In this document: positions 1-9,343 of the stretch, in pieces | Numbering within the stretch: position 1 is the first letter of the stretch | Layout: the number at the start of each line of letters is the position of its first letter | Assembly: GCA_964388175.1 (NCBI GenBank) | Contig: CAYLYS010000026.1 | Span: 1-33,834, forward strand | Length of the DNA: 33,834 nucleotides | Origin: JAITWN01 sp964388175 | GTDB taxonomy: Bacteria > Pseudomonadota > Gammaproteobacteria > SZUA-140 | Direction: 5' to 3' | Notes under the pieces: generated by a model | What the model saw: the letters and a program-made list of their open reading frames with translations, nothing else | Database searches by the model: none | What the model was told of the DNA's origin: nothing | Translations under genes and position numbers: made by a program

Positions 1-320
<320 letters not shown>

Positions 321-324
<4 letters not shown>

Positions 325-430
325 ATAACACCCAAGCGGTTTGTGTTGTATGGCCGGTGTTTGTGTAACGAAATACCCGCCCTTTTGACGACTTTCCGAA
401 TTCGCTGTTCACGACGGGTTTCCCGTCGTG
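321..430 (+). other. 23S-5S spacer with two hairpins
   Basis: Two stem-loops sit between 23S and 5S. The first pairs 321-331 (CCATATAACAC) with 343-353 (GTGTTGTATGG): 11 pairs with one G-U, starting inside the last bases of mature 23S. The second pairs 410-418 (CACGACGGG) with 422-430 (CCCGTCGTG) around a TTT loop, with nine perfect pairs. Neither is followed by a T-run. RNA processing signals are the likely role (inference). No tRNA lies in the spacer. Confidence 0.6.
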
Positions 431-444
431 TGCGGCAACCAGTT

Positions 445-564
445 TCCCTGGCGGCAATAGCGAGTGGGAACCACCCGATCCCATCCCGAACTCGGAAGTG
501 AAACTGCTCAGCGCCGATGATAGTGTGGGGCTTCCCCATGTGAAAGTAGGTCACTGCCAGGGTC
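445..564 (+). rRNA. rrf: 5S ribosomal RNA
   Basis: About 120 nt that match the 5S pattern: the 5' CCCTGGCGGC strand (446-455) pairs with the 3' GCCAGGG strand (556-562) as the closing helix I. Inside are the conserved CCGAACTCGGAAGTGAAAC and GCGCCGATGATAGTGTGGGG segments. It lies about 120 nt after 23S, in the usual rrn order. Ends are placed by analogy with E. coli 5S and may be off by one or two bases. Confidence 0.96.
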
Positions 565-573
565 TTACCCCAA

Positions 574-610
574 CCCCGCGAATCGAAAGATTCGCGGGGT
601 TTTTCTTTTC
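574..610 (+). terminator. rRNA operon intrinsic terminator
   Basis: Eleven perfect pairs, 574-584 (CCCCGCGAATC) with 589-599 (GATTCGCGGGG), closed by a GAAA tetraloop and followed by TTTTTCTTTT. It is ten bases past 5S, so it ends the rrn transcript. Confidence 0.93.
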
Positions 611-671
611 CGGCTCATCGGGCGTTCCCACTGCGGTTTCCTGCCGTCCCGTTATCTAGTATCGTTGTCCA

Positions 672-1349
672 ATGAACATCGTCATCACAGGCGCCAATCG
701 AGGTATAGGCCTTGGCTTTGCCAAGCATTATCTGGCACAGGGCGCCAATGTATGGGCCTGTGTGCGCTCGAGCGCCGACAAGGGTTTGGCTGCGCTGCAG
801 AGTGAGCGCCTGCATATCGTGCTGTGGGACGTCAGGGAGGCAAAGCCGAGAGGCGGCGCCCCGCTTCCTGAACGCGTCGATCTGCTGATCAACAACGCCG
901 GGATCTGGAGCGCGGGAGACGATGCGCCACAGTCGCTGGAAGACGTCAGCGAAGCGACCATGCAGGAAGTGTTCGACGTCGATTGCATCGGTCCGCTGCG
1001 GGTCGTGCAGCATCTGCTGCCGGTGGTGACGAAAGCGCGCGGCGTCATCGCCAATATGAGTTCCAAGATGGGCTCTTCGGGCGATAATTCCAGCGGTGGC
1101 TGCTATGCCTACCGCGCCGCCAAGTCGGCGCTGATCATCGTCTCCAAATCGATGGCGATCGATCTCGCGCCGCGCGGGGTGCGAGTCATCACGCTGCATC
1201 CGGGATGGGTACGTACCGACATGACCGATCACAACGGCTTGATCGATGTCGATACCTCCGTCACCGGACTGGTCAGGGTAATCGAATCGGTTGGGGATTA
1301 TCCGCTGGGGGCGTTTGTCGCTTACGACGGCAAGGAAGTGCCGTACTGA
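672..1349 (+). CDS. Short-chain dehydrogenase/reductase (SDR family)
   Basis: A 225-residue classical SDR with an NAD(P)-binding Rossmann fold. Visible signatures are TGANRGIG at residues 6-13 (dinucleotide binding), NNAG at 74-77, serines at 130-131 in the active-site strand, and the catalytic pair Y147-K151 in YRAAK, followed by PGWVRTDM. The length and the lack of a long substrate loop resemble the C-factor/CsgA-like group of SDRs, but the substrate cannot be read from sequence. It stands alone between the rRNA terminator and metF, which converges on it. No strong ribosome site precedes the ATG, and there is no clear promoter of its own apart from the 60 bases after the terminator. Family assignment is secure; function is open. 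Confidence 0.9.
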   Translation: MNIVITGANRGIGLGFAKHYLAQGANVWACVRSSADKGLAALQSERLHIVLWDVREAKPRGGAPLPERVDLLINNAGIWSAGDDAPQSLEDVSEATMQEVFDVDCIGPLRVVQHLLPVVTKARGVIANMSSKMGSSGDNSSGGCYAYRAAKSALIIVSKSMAIDLAPRGVRVITLHPGWVRTDMTDHNGLIDVDTSVTGLVRVIESVGDYPLGAFVAYDGKEVPY

Positions 1350-1401
1350 AATCCGAGCGCCGGATCTTCTCGTCTTTCCCGTCAGGGAAGCGTGCGACCG
1401 A

Positions 1402-2274
1402 TCAGCGGCGTTCGGCCTTGCGCTTGGACAGGCCCAGATTCTCCCATACCGTCATCGTTGTCTGAGACTGGTTCATGGTATAGAAGTGCAGGCCGGGGGC
1501 ACCGCCTTCCAGCAGTTTCCGGCACAGTTCACTGGTCACGTCGAGCCCGAAAGCGCGTATCGCTTCGCTGTCGTTGCCGAAGGCTTCGAGGCGTTTGCGG
1601 ATCCAGCGTGGAATTTCAGCGCCGCAGGCATCTGAAAATCGTGCGAGCTGCTGGTAGTTCGTGATCGGCATGATGCCGGGCACGATCGGCAGGTCCAATC
1701 CCATTTTTTCACTGGCGTCGACGAAGCGGAAATAGGCGTCCGGTGTATAGAAATATTGGGTCAGCGCCGCATCCGCGCCAGCCTCTACCTTGCGCTTGAA
1801 ATTGAGCAGATCGGCGCGGGCGTCCGACGCCTGCGGATGGAATTCCGGATAGGCGGCGACTTCGATGAAAAAGTGGTTGCCGGTTTCTGCGCGGATGAAT
1901 TCGACCAGCTCACTGGCGTAGCGCAGCTCTCCCAGATCGTGCATGCCGGATGGCATGTCGCCGCGCAAGGCGACGATATGGCGAACGTTCTGTTCCTTAT
2001 AGGCGAGCAGTATTTCCCTGATCTGGCTGCGCGTCGAACCGATGCACGACAAATGAGGGGCGACATCCACCCCCGTGCGCTGCTTGAGCTCGACGACCGT
2101 GTCATAGGTGTGGTCGCGGGTCGAGCCGCCGGCGCCGAAAGTGACGGAGAAGAAACAGGGTTCCAGCGCGGCGAGCGCTTCGCTGGCGGCGTGCAGTTTT
2201 TCAGCTGCCTGCGCGGATTTCGGCGGGAAGAATTCGAAACTGTAGGCCTTGGGGTAATTGAGCTGGCTTTTCAT
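1402..2274 (-). CDS. metF: Methylenetetrahydrofolate reductase
   Basis: A 290-residue flavoprotein of the MetF family (E. coli 296) that reduces 5,10-methylene-THF to 5-methyl-THF, supplying the methyl group for methionine synthesis. Family signatures are SFEFFPPK at residues 12-19, where E14 matches the catalytic glutamate of E. coli MetF (E28), then VTFGAGGS, ALRGDMPSG, YPEFHPQA, TQYFY, PGIMPI and, near the C terminus, LHFYTMNQ. It has only the catalytic barrel, with no eukaryotic-type regulatory domain. It is the last gene of metK-ahcY-metF, 100 bases after ahcY. The ribosome site at this ATG is weak. The gene order matches the activated methyl cycle: MetK makes SAM, AhcY clears SAH, and MetF recharges methyl groups. 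Confidence 0.96.
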   Translation of the reverse strand: MKSQLNYPKAYSFEFFPPKSAQAAEKLHAASEALAALEPCFFSVTFGAGGSTRDHTYDTVVELKQRTGVDVAPHLSCIGSTRSQIREILLAYKEQNVRHIVALRGDMPSGMHDLGELRYASELVEFIRAETGNHFFIEVAAYPEFHPQASDARADLLNFKRKVEAGADAALTQYFYTPDAYFRFVDASEKMGLDLPIVPGIMPITNYQQLARFSDACGAEIPRWIRKRLEAFGNDSEAIRAFGLDVTSELCRKLLEGGAPGLHFYTMNQSQTTMTVWENLGLSKRKAERR

Positions 2275-2304
2275 CGACGCTGCTTGCTGGATGCTGGCTC
2301 GGGG

Positions 2305-2332
2305 GAGCGCTCCGACTCATGCCGGAGCGCTC
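2305..2332 (-). promoter_or_regulatory. Hairpin in the ahcY-metF intergenic region
   Basis: Ten perfect pairs, 2305-2314 (GAGCGCTCCG on plus) with 2323-2332 (CGGAGCGCTC), and an eight-base loop. In the metF direction no T-run follows, so it is not a standard terminator. It could stabilise the upstream mRNA or lower metF expression relative to ahcY (inference). Confidence 0.5.
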
Positions 2333-2374
2333 TCTGCAATCCGAGCGGAATGAGGTTTTCCTTCTGCCCGGTGC

Positions 2375-3793
2375 TCAGTAACGATAATGCTCGGGTTTGT
2401 AGGGTCCGTCGGCGGAGACGCCGATGTAATCGGCCTGTTCACTGCTCAACCGCGTCAGCTTCGCTCCGATCTTCTGCAGATGCAGGCCGGCGACCTCTTC
2501 ATCCAGCTTTTTCGGCAGCACGTAGACTTTCTTCTGATACTCGCCGTTGTTGCGCCACAGCTCGATCTGCGCCAGCACCTGGTTGGTGAACGAGTTCGAC
2601 ATCACGAAGCTCGGATGCCCGGTCGCGCAGCCCAGGTTCACCAGCCGCCCTTCGGCGAGCAGGATGATGCGTTTGCCGTCGGGGAAGATGACGTGATCGA
2701 CCTGGGGCTTGATGTTCTCCCAGCGGTAGCCGCGCACGCTGGCGATATCGATCTCATTGTCAAAGTGCCCGATGTTGCAGAGGATGGCCTGGTTCTTCAT
2801 CGCCTGCATGTGATCGTGGGTGATGACATGATAGTTGCCGGTGGCGGTGACGAAGATGTCGCCCTGTGAGGCCGCTTCGTCCATGGTTACCACGCGATAG
2901 CCTTCCATTGCCGCCTGCAGCGCGCAGATCGGATCGATCTCGGTGACCCAGACGGTGGCGCCCAGGCCGCGCAGCGACTGCGCACAGCCCTTGCCGACAT
3001 CGCCATAGCCGAGCACCACACAGATCTTGCCGGCGATCATGACGTCGGTGGCGCGCTTGATGCCATCGACCAGCGATTCGCGGCAGCCATACAGGTTGTC
3101 GAACTTCGACTTGGTCACCGAATCATTGACGTTGATCGCGGGGAAAGGCAGATCGCCGCGTTTTTCCATCTGATACAGCCGATGCACGCCGGTGGTGGTT
3201 TCTTCGGTGACGCCACGGATATTGTCGCGGATGCGGGTATAGAATCCATGATCGCTCTGCAGGCGCTGGCGGATCGCGGCATGAAGGACGCGTTCTTCAT
3301 CGCTGTCCGCCTTGCCGAGCGCGCCGGCATCGACTTCGGCGCGGGCGCCCAGTACGGCGAGCAGCGTGGCGTCGCCGCCGTCATCGAGGATCATGTTGGG
3401 GACGCCGCCGTCGTGCCATTCCATGATGCGGTGTGAGAACTCCCAGTATTCCTCCATGGTCTCGCCCTTATAGGCATAGACCGGAATGCCGCGAGCGGCG
3501 ATCGCCGCTGCCGCATGATCCTGGGTCGAGAAGATATTGCAGGAGGCCCAGCGTACTTCGGCGCCGAGCGCGACCAGGGTCTCGATCAGAACGGCGGTCT
3601 GGATCGTCATGTGCAGGCTGCCGGCAATGCGGGCGCCTTTCAGCGGCTGCTCGGTGCTGTATTTTGTGCGCAGCGCCATCAATCCCGGCATCTCGGTTTC
3701 GGCAATGGCGATTTCCTTGCGTCCCCATTCGGCCAGGGCGATGTCCGCGACCTTATAGTCGGGGGTGGTTTTCTTCGCGGTCTGTGTGCTCAT
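2375..3793 (-). CDS. ahcY: Adenosylhomocysteinase (S-adenosyl-L-homocysteine hydrolase)
   Basis: A 472-residue NAD-dependent enzyme that splits S-adenosylhomocysteine into adenosine and homocysteine, relieving product inhibition of methyltransferases. Visible are GSLHMTIQTAVLIETL near residue 58, the catalytic region PAINVNDSVTKSKFDNLYGCRESL, the NAD-binding GYGDVGKG, and the family's C-terminal KPEHYRY, which completes the NAD site across subunits. Full length for the proteobacterial type. The start has a good ribosome site (GAGGAC about 8 bases upstream). It follows metK by 120 bases that contain a strong hairpin, and it precedes metF. I looked for the SAH riboswitch often found upstream of ahcY in proteobacteria and did not find its conserved core. 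Confidence 0.98.
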   Translation of the reverse strand: MSTQTAKKTTPDYKVADIALAEWGRKEIAIAETEMPGLMALRTKYSTEQPLKGARIAGSLHMTIQTAVLIETLVALGAEVRWASCNIFSTQDHAAAAIAARGIPVYAYKGETMEEYWEFSHRIMEWHDGGVPNMILDDGGDATLLAVLGARAEVDAGALGKADSDEERVLHAAIRQRLQSDHGFYTRIRDNIRGVTEETTTGVHRLYQMEKRGDLPFPAINVNDSVTKSKFDNLYGCRESLVDGIKRATDVMIAGKICVVLGYGDVGKGCAQSLRGLGATVWVTEIDPICALQAAMEGYRVVTMDEAASQGDIFVTATGNYHVITHDHMQAMKNQAILCNIGHFDNEIDIASVRGYRWENIKPQVDHVIFPDGKRIILLAEGRLVNLGCATGHPSFVMSNSFTNQVLAQIELWRNNGEYQKKVYVLPKKLDEEVAGLHLQKIGAKLTRLSSEQADYIGVSADGPYKPEHYRY

Positions 3794-3857
3794 TCGGTGT
3801 GTCCTCGAAAGCTTGCTGGTCAGAGCGTCTGCTGAAATGCGCTCGTTTGTCGTGAAG

Positions 3858-3886
3858 TCTGGTCGAGGCTCGCAGCCCCGACCAGA
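3858..3886 (-). promoter_or_regulatory. Strong hairpin between metK and ahcY
   Basis: Thirteen pairs, one of them G-U, join 3858-3870 and 3874-3886 around a three-base loop. On the plus strand TTTT follows at 3887-3890, but in the direction of metK and ahcY transcription (minus) the hairpin is followed by CTTCACGAC, not a T-run. It could be a partial terminator, a processing site or an mRNA stabiliser between metK and ahcY. It lacks the conserved core of SAM and SAH riboswitches. Confidence 0.55.
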
Positions 3887-3913
3887 TTTTCTGGCCGGAT
3901 GACGCGGCGTTGT

Positions 3914-5092
<1,179 letters not shown>

Positions 5093-5295
5093 GAGCTTCC
5101 TCTTGAAAGAGATGGGGATCGCAGCGGGGCGGGAGAAACGGGATGCTGGCGAAATGGTCGGCCGCCCCCTCACCGTCTTGCTGTAACGGGCTATAATATC
5201 GTCTTTTATGCCCGATTCCTAACATCGCGGTGCCATCGATGCGCCGGTTTCGCCCGGGCGGTTGCGGCATTGGCTGATCAAGCAGGGAGAGAAAT
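5093..5295. promoter_or_regulatory. Divergent promoter region of metK and the thioredoxin-like gene
   Basis: This 203-base region has a TATAAT at 5192-5197 on plus. On minus, TATTAT (5198-5193) lies 18 bases from TTAGGA (5222-5217), a weak sigma70-like pair that could serve metK. No good -35 accompanies the plus-strand TATAAT. I see no riboswitch-like fold. Confidence 0.3.
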
Positions 5296-5856
5296 ATGGT
5301 ACGTCTGGAAACACCAGTTTGTGAATTCGGCAGGGCGGCGGTGGATTTCACGCTCCCCGGCGTCGATGGGCGGACCTGGACGCTGCAGGAATGCCGCGGT
5401 GAGCGCGGCCTGCTGGTGATGTTCATCTGCAATCATTGTCCTTACGTCCAGGCGGTCCGCGACCGCATCGTGCGGGATGCCCGCGAGCTGCTCGCGCTCG
5501 GCATCCGCAGTGTCGCCATCATGTCCAACGATACGGCCGACTACCCGGAGGACAGTTTCGAGAACATGAAGCGCGTTGCCGCCGAGTTCGATTTCCCCTT
5601 CCCCTATCTGCTCGACGAGAGCCAGGCGGTGGCCAAGGCCTATGGCGCTGTCTGCACCCCCGATTTCTTCGGCTACAATGCCGATCTGCAACTGCAGTAC
5701 CGCGGGCGGCTGGATGCCAGCCGCAAGGAAGCCGCGCCCGCCGATGTCCCGCGGGATCTGTTCGAGGCCATGAAGCAGGTCGCCCTGACCGGACACGGCC
5801 CCGCGGAACAGATTCCGAGCGTCGGATGCTCGATCAAATGGCGCGACGCGGTATAA
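5296..5856 (+). CDS. Thioredoxin-fold redoxin (AhpC/TSA-like)
   Basis: A 186-residue redoxin. Residues 16-36 form the typical peroxiredoxin entry (VDFTLPGVDGRTWTL), and the strand VMFICNHCPYV at 41-51 carries a CxxC pair, C45-N-H-C48. It continues with IMSNDTADYPEDSFENMKR and a conserved-looking C terminus, SVGCSIKWR. There is no signal peptide, so it should be cytoplasmic. The CNHCPYV/GCSIKWR combination marks an uncharacterised 'thioredoxin family protein' group; a role in thiol or peroxide chemistry is likely, but the substrate is unknown. The ribosome site GGGAGAG is 6-8 bases before ATG. It lies between metK and the carbon operon, and the tkt promoter may start inside its last codons. 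Confidence 0.88.
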   Translation: MVRLETPVCEFGRAAVDFTLPGVDGRTWTLQECRGERGLLVMFICNHCPYVQAVRDRIVRDARELLALGIRSVAIMSNDTADYPEDSFENMKRVAAEFDFPFPYLLDESQAVAKAYGAVCTPDFFGYNADLQLQYRGRLDASRKEAAPADVPRDLFEAMKQVALTGHGPAEQIPSVGCSIKWRDAV

Positions 5857-6188
5857 TGCCCCGGTCATTGACAGGCGACCCACCGATGGGGCAGGGCCGT
5901 ATTTTTTATTGCTCAACAGCGGGCGCCTGAGACAAAATACAAAGTTCCAGCATAAATGCGTAAGCAGTCTGTCGGCTTGGGGGCGGCAGATCGCTGTGCG
6001 GCGCATGCCGGTTCCGCATCGTAGTGCCCGCGGTCCGGGGTTCCAGTGAGAACGCCAGCCATCCAACCATGTCATGCCTCCGTTGGGAGCGGCTGGATGA
6101 GCTGTCTGTATTCTCCGCGCGGGCGTTCCGGCCATGGCCGGGTGATGAATGATTTTTGGTGGAGCTGAATTTTTTAGGAGAAGAACAC
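5857..6188 (+). promoter_or_regulatory. Upstream region of the tkt operon
   Basis: This 332-base region has no convincing gene. A TATAAT at 5852-5857 overlaps the end of the redoxin gene and could be the -10 of an operon promoter, although its -35 region is poor. Another TTGACA occurs at 5869-5874 without a matching -10. A perfect 14-base palindrome, CCGGCCATGGCCGG, is at 6128-6141, about 50 bases before the tkt start. The tkt ribosome site AGGAGAAG is at 6176-6183. The long leader suggests regulation, but I cannot identify a CbbR-type operator with confidence. Confidence 0.35.
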
Positions 6189-8186
6189 ATGCCGTCCCGA
6201 AGAGAGTTGGCTAACGCGATCCGCGTGCTCAGTATGGATGCCGTGCAGAAGGCAAAATCGGGACATCCCGGTGCGCCGATGGGTATGGCGGATATCGCCG
6301 AAGTATTGTGGAACGATTTTCTGAAGCACAATCCGGCAAACCCGCTCTGGGCCGACCGCGATCGCTTCATCCTGTCCAATGGTCATGGCTCGATGCTGAT
6401 CTACTCCCTCCTGCATCTGAGCGGCTACGATCTTTCGATCGACGACCTCAAGAATTTCCGCCAGCTCCATTCCCGCACGCCGGGACATCCCGAATTCGGC
6501 TATACCGCCGGCGTCGAAACGACCACCGGGCCGCTCGGCCAGGGCATCACCAATGCGGTCGGCATGGCGCTCGCCGAGAAGCTGCTCGCGGGGCAGTTCA
6601 ATCGCGATGGCCACCACATCGTCGATCATCACACCTACGTGTTCCTCGGCGACGGCTGTCTCATGGAAGGCATTTCCCATGAAGCCTGTTCGCTCGCCGG
6701 CACGCTCGGCCTGGGCAAACTCATCGCGTTCTGGGATGACAACGGCATCTCCATCGACGGTCACGTCGAAGGCTGGTTCACCGACGATACCCCGGGACGT
6801 TTCAAGGCCTATGGCTGGCATGTGGTCAGCGGCGTCGACGGTCACGATCCCGAAGCCGTGCGCAAGGCGATCCTGGAAGCGCGCTCGGTCAACGACCGGC
6901 CGAGCCTGATCTGCTGTCGCACGGTGATCGGTTATGGCGCCCCCAACCTGTGCGGCAGCCACGATTGCCACGGCGCGCCGCTCGGCGATGATGAGATCGC
7001 GCTGACGCGCAAGAATCTCGACTGGAAGCATGAGCCGTTCGTCATTCCCGGCGAGCACTACGCTGCGTGGAGTGCGCGCGAGAAGGGCGCCGCGTCCGAA
7101 CGTGCGTGGGGCGAGAAGTTCGCCGCCTACCGCAGCGCCTATCCCGATCTCGCCGCCGAGTTCGAGCGGCGTATCAAGGGCGATCTGCCCGCGGACTGGG
7201 CGCAGCAGGCGCAGGCCTTCGTCAACGACGTGGTGGCGAAGAAGCAGACCATCGCCAGCCGCAAGGCATCGCAGAACTCGCTCGACGGTTACGGACCGCT
7301 GTTGCCCGAGCTGCTGGGCGGCTCGGCCGACCTGGCCGGTTCCAACCTGACGCTGTGGAAGGGTTCCAAGAGCGTCAGCAATACCGTTGCCGACGGCAAT
7401 TACATTCACTACGGCGTGCGCGAATTCGGCATGGCCGCCATCATGAACGGTGTTTCCCTGCATGGTGGTTTCATTCCCTACGGCGGCACCTTCCTCATTT
7501 TCTCCGACTATGCGCGCAACGGTCTGCGCATGTCGGCGCTGATGAAGCAGCGTGTCGTCTACGTCCTGACCCACGATTCGATCGGTCTGGGAGAGGATGG
7601 CCCGACGCATCAGCCGGTGGAGCAGGTCGCTTCGCTGCGCCTGATTCCCAATATGTCGCTGTGGCGGCCCTGCGATGCGGTGGAAACCGCGGTTGCCTGG
7701 AAAGTCGCTCTGGAGCGTCACAACGGTCCGACTTGCCTCAGCCTCTCGCGCCAGAATCTGCCGCATCAGGAGCGCAGCGCGCAGCAGCTCGCCGATATCG
7801 CGCGCGGTGGTTACGTGCTGAAAGATGATGGCGGTGTTCCCGACCTCATCCTCATCGCCACCGGCTCCGAAGTCGGTCTCGCGGTGGAGGCTGCCGGCAA
7901 GCTGGAAGCGAAAGGCCGCAAGGTGCGCATCGTGTCCATGCCGTCGGTCGACCTTTTCGAGGCGCAGGATGTCGGCTATCGCGAATCGGTACTGCCGGCG
8001 GCGGTGACCGCGCGCGTTGCGATCGAAGCCGGCGTCACCACGGCATGGTACCGCTATGTCGGTATGCGCGGCGCTGTGATCGGCATGGATACCTTCGGCG
8101 AATCGGGGCCGGCGGACGCAGTCTTCAAGCATTTCGGATTCACCGCTGACAATGTCGTGGCGGCGGCCGAGCGGGTATTGAAATAA
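6189..8186 (+). CDS. tkt: Transketolase
   Basis: A 665-residue thiamine-diphosphate enzyme (E. coli TktA 663) that moves two-carbon units between sugar phosphates in the pentose phosphate and Calvin cycles. Visible are SGHPGAP with H26, PGHPEFGYTAGVETTTGPLGQG, the ThDP motif starting GDGCLMEG, REFGMAAIMNG with the catalytic-type glutamate, and EDGPTHQPVEQ. The frame is open from 6156, but the ATG at 6189 is preceded by AGGAGAAG at the right distance and gives the family's N terminus (SRRELANAIRVLSMDAVQ). It is first of five co-directional genes; gap follows after 24 bases. Confidence 0.98.
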   Translation: MPSRRELANAIRVLSMDAVQKAKSGHPGAPMGMADIAEVLWNDFLKHNPANPLWADRDRFILSNGHGSMLIYSLLHLSGYDLSIDDLKNFRQLHSRTPGHPEFGYTAGVETTTGPLGQGITNAVGMALAEKLLAGQFNRDGHHIVDHHTYVFLGDGCLMEGISHEACSLAGTLGLGKLIAFWDDNGISIDGHVEGWFTDDTPGRFKAYGWHVVSGVDGHDPEAVRKAILEARSVNDRPSLICCRTVIGYGAPNLCGSHDCHGAPLGDDEIALTRKNLDWKHEPFVIPGEHYAAWSAREKGAASERAWGEKFAAYRSAYPDLAAEFERRIKGDLPADWAQQAQAFVNDVVAKKQTIASRKASQNSLDGYGPLLPELLGGSADLAGSNLTLWKGSKSVSNTVADGNYIHYGVREFGMAAIMNGVSLHGGFIPYGGTFLIFSDYARNGLRMSALMKQRVVYVLTHDSIGLGEDGPTHQPVEQVASLRLIPNMSLWRPCDAVETAVAWKVALERHNGPTCLSLSRQNLPHQERSAQQLADIARGGYVLKDDGGVPDLILIATGSEVGLAVEAAGKLEAKGRKVRIVSMPSVDLFEAQDVGYRESVLPAAVTARVAIEAGVTTAWYRYVGMRGAVIGMDTFGESGPADAVFKHFGFTADNVVAAAERVLK

Positions 8187-8210
8187 GCGATATAGGGAAG
8201 GAGAGAAAAC

Positions 8211-9224
8211 ATGGCGATTAAAGTTGCAATCAACGGTTATGGCCGTATCGGCAGAAACGTCCTGCGCGCGCTGTATGAAGCCGGCCGCAACAAGGACATC
8301 CAGATCGTGGCCATCAACGATCTGGGCAACAGTGAAACCAATGCCCATCTGACGCGCTTCGATACCGTGCACGGCCGCTTCGCCGGCAAGGTCGAAGTGG
8401 ACGGTTCCTACATGATCGTCAACGGTGACCGCATCCGCGTCGTCGCCGAGCGTGATCCCTCGAAGCTGCCCTGGGGCGAACTCGGTGTCGACGTCGTGCT
8501 CGAGTGCACCGGCCTCTTCACCAGCAAGGAAAAGGCCTCGGCCCACATCAAGGCCGGCGCCAAGAAGGTGGTGATCTCGGCGCCCGGCGGCGACGATGTC
8601 GATGCAACCATCGTTTACGGCGTCAACCACGGCACGCTCAAGGCGTCCGACACGGTGATCTCGAACGCTTCCTGTACCACCAACTGTCTGGCGCCGCTGG
8701 TCAAGCCGCTCCACGACAAGATCGGTCTGGTGAACGGTCTGATGACCACCATTCACTCCTACACCAACGACCAGGTGCTGACCGACGTATTCCACTCCGA
8801 TCTGCGCCGTGCCCGTTCCGCAACGCAATCCATGATCCCGACCAAGACCGGCGCCGCCTCCGCGGTCGGTCTGGTGCTGCCGGAACTGAACGGCAAGCTC
8901 GACGGCTTCGCCGTGCGCGTGCCGACCATCAACGTGTCGCTGGTCGATCTCACGTTCACCGCCGCGCGCGCGACCAGCAAGAATGAAATCGATGCCATCA
9001 TTCGCGATGCCGCCAATGGTTCGCTGAAGGGCATTCTGGCCTACAATGACCAGCCGCTGGTTTCCATGGACTTCAATCACGATCCGGCATCCTCGACCTA
9101 CGAGGCGAGCCTGACCAAGGTGATCGACGGCACGCTGGTCAAGGTGCTGGCCTGGTACGACAACGAGTGGGGCTTCTCCAACCGCATGCTCGATACCACG
9201 GTGGCGCTGGTAAACGCGAAGTAA
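8211..9224 (+). CDS. gap: Glyceraldehyde-3-phosphate dehydrogenase, type I
   Basis: A 337-residue phosphorylating GAPDH. The NAD-binding INGYGRIGRNVLRAL opens the protein, and the catalytic cysteine is C155 in SNASCTTNC. The histidine partner lies in the region of TTIHSYTNDQ, and AWYDNEWGFSNRM near the C terminus is typical of the family. It has a strong ribosome site (GGAAGGAGAG) and lies 24 bases after tkt. In this gene order it serves both glycolysis/gluconeogenesis and, if the cell fixes CO2, the reductive step of the Calvin cycle; the cofactor (NAD or NADP) cannot be decided by eye. Confidence 0.98.
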   Translation: MAIKVAINGYGRIGRNVLRALYEAGRNKDIQIVAINDLGNSETNAHLTRFDTVHGRFAGKVEVDGSYMIVNGDRIRVVAERDPSKLPWGELGVDVVLECTGLFTSKEKASAHIKAGAKKVVISAPGGDDVDATIVYGVNHGTLKASDTVISNASCTTNCLAPLVKPLHDKIGLVNGLMTTIHSYTNDQVLTDVFHSDLRRARSATQSMIPTKTGAASAVGLVLPELNGKLDGFAVRVPTINVSLVDLTFTAARATSKNEIDAIIRDAANGSLKGILAYNDQPLVSMDFNHDPASSTYEASLTKVIDGTLVKVLAWYDNEWGFSNRMLDTTVALVNAK

Positions 9225-9233
9225 GGATCGGTT

Positions 9234-9311
9234 CCGGGCGTGTCGGCGTCGCTTCGTGCGGACCGATGCGCCCGGCGCAGACGCGGATGGGGGGCGTTCC
9301 GCGGCCATCCG
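9234..9311 (+). promoter_or_regulatory. Two hairpins between gap and pgk
   Basis: The first hairpin pairs 9234-9240 (CCGGGCG) with 9269-9275 (CGCCCGG), has a symmetric TG/TG break and continues with TCGG/CCGA inside. The second pairs 9284-9290 (CGGATGG) with 9305-9311 (CCATCCG). Neither ends in a T-run. They occupy most of the 119-base gap-pgk spacer, the only long spacer in the operon, and may mark mRNA processing or stability control that sets gap apart from the genes below it (inference). Confidence 0.5.
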
Positions 9312-9343
9312 TACGGTGTGCTGAACGGTAATACCGGAGAGAT

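Noticed and set aside
1350..1401. Terminator between the SDR gene and metF
   Set aside because: Only a five-pair stem (TTCCC/GGGAA) without a T-run is present.
3794..3913. SAH riboswitch upstream of ahcY
   Set aside because: The conserved GAGGAGCGCUGC-type core and its pseudoknot partner are missing; only a simple hairpin is present.
6174..9308. A 1044-codon open frame on the minus strand opposite tkt and gap
   Set aside because: It is fully antisense to two unmistakable enzymes. Its composition (Arg, His, Gly, Asp, Ala rich, no domain) is what the opposite strand of GC-rich genes gives.
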